This document shows positions 6,059-7,331 of a stretch of DNA of 7,331 nucleotides, piece by piece; position 1 is the stretch's first letter, and the number at the start of each line of letters is the position of its first letter. The DNA is taken from contig CAMDMN010000104.1 of the NCBI GenBank assembly GCA_945901965.1, forward strand, positions 1 to 7,331, written 5' to 3'. The translations under genes and the position numbers were made by a program. The DNA is from Legionella genomosp. 1 (GTDB taxonomy: Bacteria > Pseudomonadota > Gammaproteobacteria > Legionellales > Legionellaceae). Under the pieces are notes generated by a model, which saw nothing but the letters and a program-made list of their open reading frames with translations, made no database searches and was not told where the DNA came from.

Positions 6059-7233
6059 AAATAATTGACGTAATAATTATTGGTGCAGGGGCCGCGGGAT
6101 TAATGTGTGGTATAGAAGCCGGTGCACGTGGACGTAAAGTTTTGGTTCTGGACAAGAGCAATAAAGCTGGAAAAAAAATTTTGATGTCAGGTGGCGGGCG
6201 CTGTAATTTTACCAACCTGCATACAACCTTTGAACAATTTTTATCTCATAATCCTCATTTTTGTAAATCAGCCCTGAGTCGCTATACCCAATGGGATTTT
6301 ATTGCGATGGTTAATCGCCACAAAATAGCCTACTTTGAAAAAACATTGGGGCAATTGTTTTGTGAAGATAAATCGAGCCTTATTATCGAAATGCTTTTAT
6401 CTGAATGCAAAAAAAACAAAGTTTCTGTGCAGTTAAACCAAACTATAACATCGGTTAAAAAAATCGAAGACAAATTTATTATTAATTGTGCCAATGAAGT
6501 CTACCTTTGTAACTCACTAGTTGTCGCTACTGGAGGATTGTCTATACCAACACTAGGGGCAAGTCCTTTTGGTTATCAGCTTGCCACTCAATTTGGCTTA
6601 GATGTTTTTCCAACTCGCGCAGGTTTAGTGCCATTTACGTTACATACCCATGATAAACAGCGCTTTGAGTCTTTAGCAGGTATTTCAGTAGAATCTATGG
6701 TTAGCTGTAACGGTGAGTCATTTCAAGAAAATATACTTTTTACCCATCGTGGATTAAGTGGTCCAGCAATGCTACAAATATCATCTTATTGGCAGCCTGG
6801 TGACACCCTGGAAATCAAATTTTTACCGCAAATTTATTTATATAATGAATTATTAAAAGCAAAAACTGAATCTGCTGATACACACCTAAAAACCATTTTA
6901 GCAAATTACATTGCTAAACGTGTATTGCTCGTATTTTACGAGAACATTGATTTAGATAAACCCCTGAAACAATATACTGACAAAGAGCTTATCGAAGTTG
7001 CAAACATCTTACAATCTTGGTCAATAAAGCCAAATTCCACAGAAGGTTATCGCACCGCTGAAGTTACTTTAGGTGGAGTTGATTGCAACGAAATTTCTTC
7101 CCAGACTTTTGAGGTAAAAAAAGTTAAGGGATTATATTTTGTTGGTGAGGTGTTAGATGTTTCTGGCTGGCTTGGAGGCTATAATTTTCAATGGGCCTGG
7201 TCTTCGGGTTGGGCGGCAGGACAAGTTGTGTAG
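6055..7233 (+). CDS. yhiN: HI0933/YhiN (BaiN-type) FAD-dependent oxidoreductase
   Basis: A 392-residue flavoprotein of normal length for the family. The N-terminal Rossmann motif is IIIGAGAAGL (7-16), GxGxxG at 10-15, with the ribose-binding acidic residue Asp33 ending the second strand (KVLVLDK). Next comes the family signature ILMSGGGRCNFTN (42-54). An inserted domain in the middle contains FTHRGLSGPAMLQIS. The C-terminal FAD-contacting motif GLYFVGEVLDVSGWLGGYNF precedes a closing helix. These motifs define the HI0933/TIGR00275 group, variously named YhiN, BaiN or 'aminoacetone oxidase family'. The true substrate in most bacteria is unknown, so the name BaiN should not be read as bile-acid metabolism. 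The start is fixed by the ATGA overlap with the DUF1415 gene. The gene symbol follows the Escherichia coli homologue. Confidence 0.93.
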   Translation: MKIIDVIIIGAGAAGLMCGIEAGARGRKVLVLDKSNKAGKKILMSGGGRCNFTNLHTTFEQFLSHNPHFCKSALSRYTQWDFIAMVNRHKIAYFEKTLGQLFCEDKSSLIIEMLLSECKKNKVSVQLNQTITSVKKIEDKFIINCANEVYLCNSLVVATGGLSIPTLGASPFGYQLATQFGLDVFPTRAGLVPFTLHTHDKQRFESLAGISVESMVSCNGESFQENILFTHRGLSGPAMLQISSYWQPGDTLEIKFLPQIYLYNELLKAKTESADTHLKTILANYIAKRVLLVFYENIDLDKPLKQYTDKELIEVANILQSWSIKPNSTEGYRTAEVTLGGVDCNEISSQTFEVKKVKGLYFVGEVLDVSGWLGGYNFQWAWSSGWAAGQVV

Positions 7234-7280
7234 CCTTGATGCAGCCATATCGTTCCCCACAAGTAAATTTTATCTTGGCA

Positions 7281-7331
7281 AGTGAGCGGAATCCGAGCCA
7301 CGACCGTTAGGGAGTGGAGATCTTAAGAACC
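7281..7331. repeat. G+C-rich palindromic segment, possible edge of a dispersed intergenic repeat
   Basis: After the flavoprotein stop, G+C rises to about 55% (28 of 51 bases) against the AT-rich surroundings. The segment holds short perfect palindromes: CGGAATCCG (7287-7295), AGATCT (7318-7323) and TCTTAAGA (7321-7328). Small G+C-rich palindromic elements of this look are scattered between genes in many bacteria. Only one copy is visible and the right end is cut off, so this rests on composition. A minus-strand frame also runs open from the window edge to a TAA at 7272-7270, but it reads like repeat rather than protein. Confidence 0.3.

Noticed and set aside
5973..6215. Minus-strand 80-codon frame
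   Set aside because: It spans the ATGA junction of two well-supported plus-strand genes; its Pro-rich sequence comes from the glycine codons of the FAD-binding motif.
7270..7331. Minus-strand open frame ending in TAA at 7272-7270, possibly a gene tail entering from the right
   Set aside because: Only about 20 codons are visible and they read like a translated G+C-rich repeat; insufficient to call a gene.
1..7331. CRISPR array, tRNA, rRNA, insertion sequence or attachment site
   Set aside because: No regularly spaced direct repeats, cloverleaf-like segments, transposase motifs or terminal inverted repeats were noticed on either strand.

Overview
The window is AT-rich DNA, densely coding on both strands, and reads as a gammaproteobacterium. 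YacG, a Tim44-domain membrane protein, a DUF1415 protein and an HI0933/YhiN-type flavoprotein are all common in that class. Low G+C, together with two long proteins of no recognised family (one with faintly kinase-like motifs, one with a disordered acidic tail), makes a host-associated Legionellales-type genome (Legionella, Coxiella, Aquicella or Berkiella relatives) the best guess. This is inference; no rRNA or other decisive marker is present.

Layout. (1) Positions 1-1272, minus strand: one uninterrupted reading frame of 424 codons that leaves the window at its left edge. It starts at a well-placed ATG and has no recognised family. (2) 1273-1468: an AT-rich divergent promoter region with an A-tract block. 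(3) 1469-4129, plus strand: a probable transcription unit of a secreted, possibly SIMPL-like periplasmic protein, the gyrase inhibitor YacG (5-bp gap), and a 568-residue orphan protein preceded by an inverted repeat and a near-perfect Shine-Dalgarno. (4) 4140-4511, minus strand: a small four-helix GtrA-family membrane protein, convergent with the orphan gene and only 10 bp from it. (5) 4512-4684: a divergent intergenic region with a bulged hairpin and a T-run. (6) 4685-7233, plus strand: a compact operon of a Tim44-domain membrane protein, a DUF1415 protein and an HI0933/BaiN-type FAD oxidoreductase. The last two overlap by 4 bp (ATGA). (7) 7234-7331: non-coding, ending in a locally G+C-rich segment that may be the edge of a dispersed intergenic repeat.

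How the genes relate. The right-hand operon looks like conserved housekeeping or envelope functions of poorly known biochemistry. The left and middle portions look accessory. The 424+ residue minus-strand protein and the 568-residue protein are the places to look for something undescribed. Both could be secreted effectors, but nothing in the sequence proves secretion. No mobile element, tRNA, rRNA or CRISPR array was seen.
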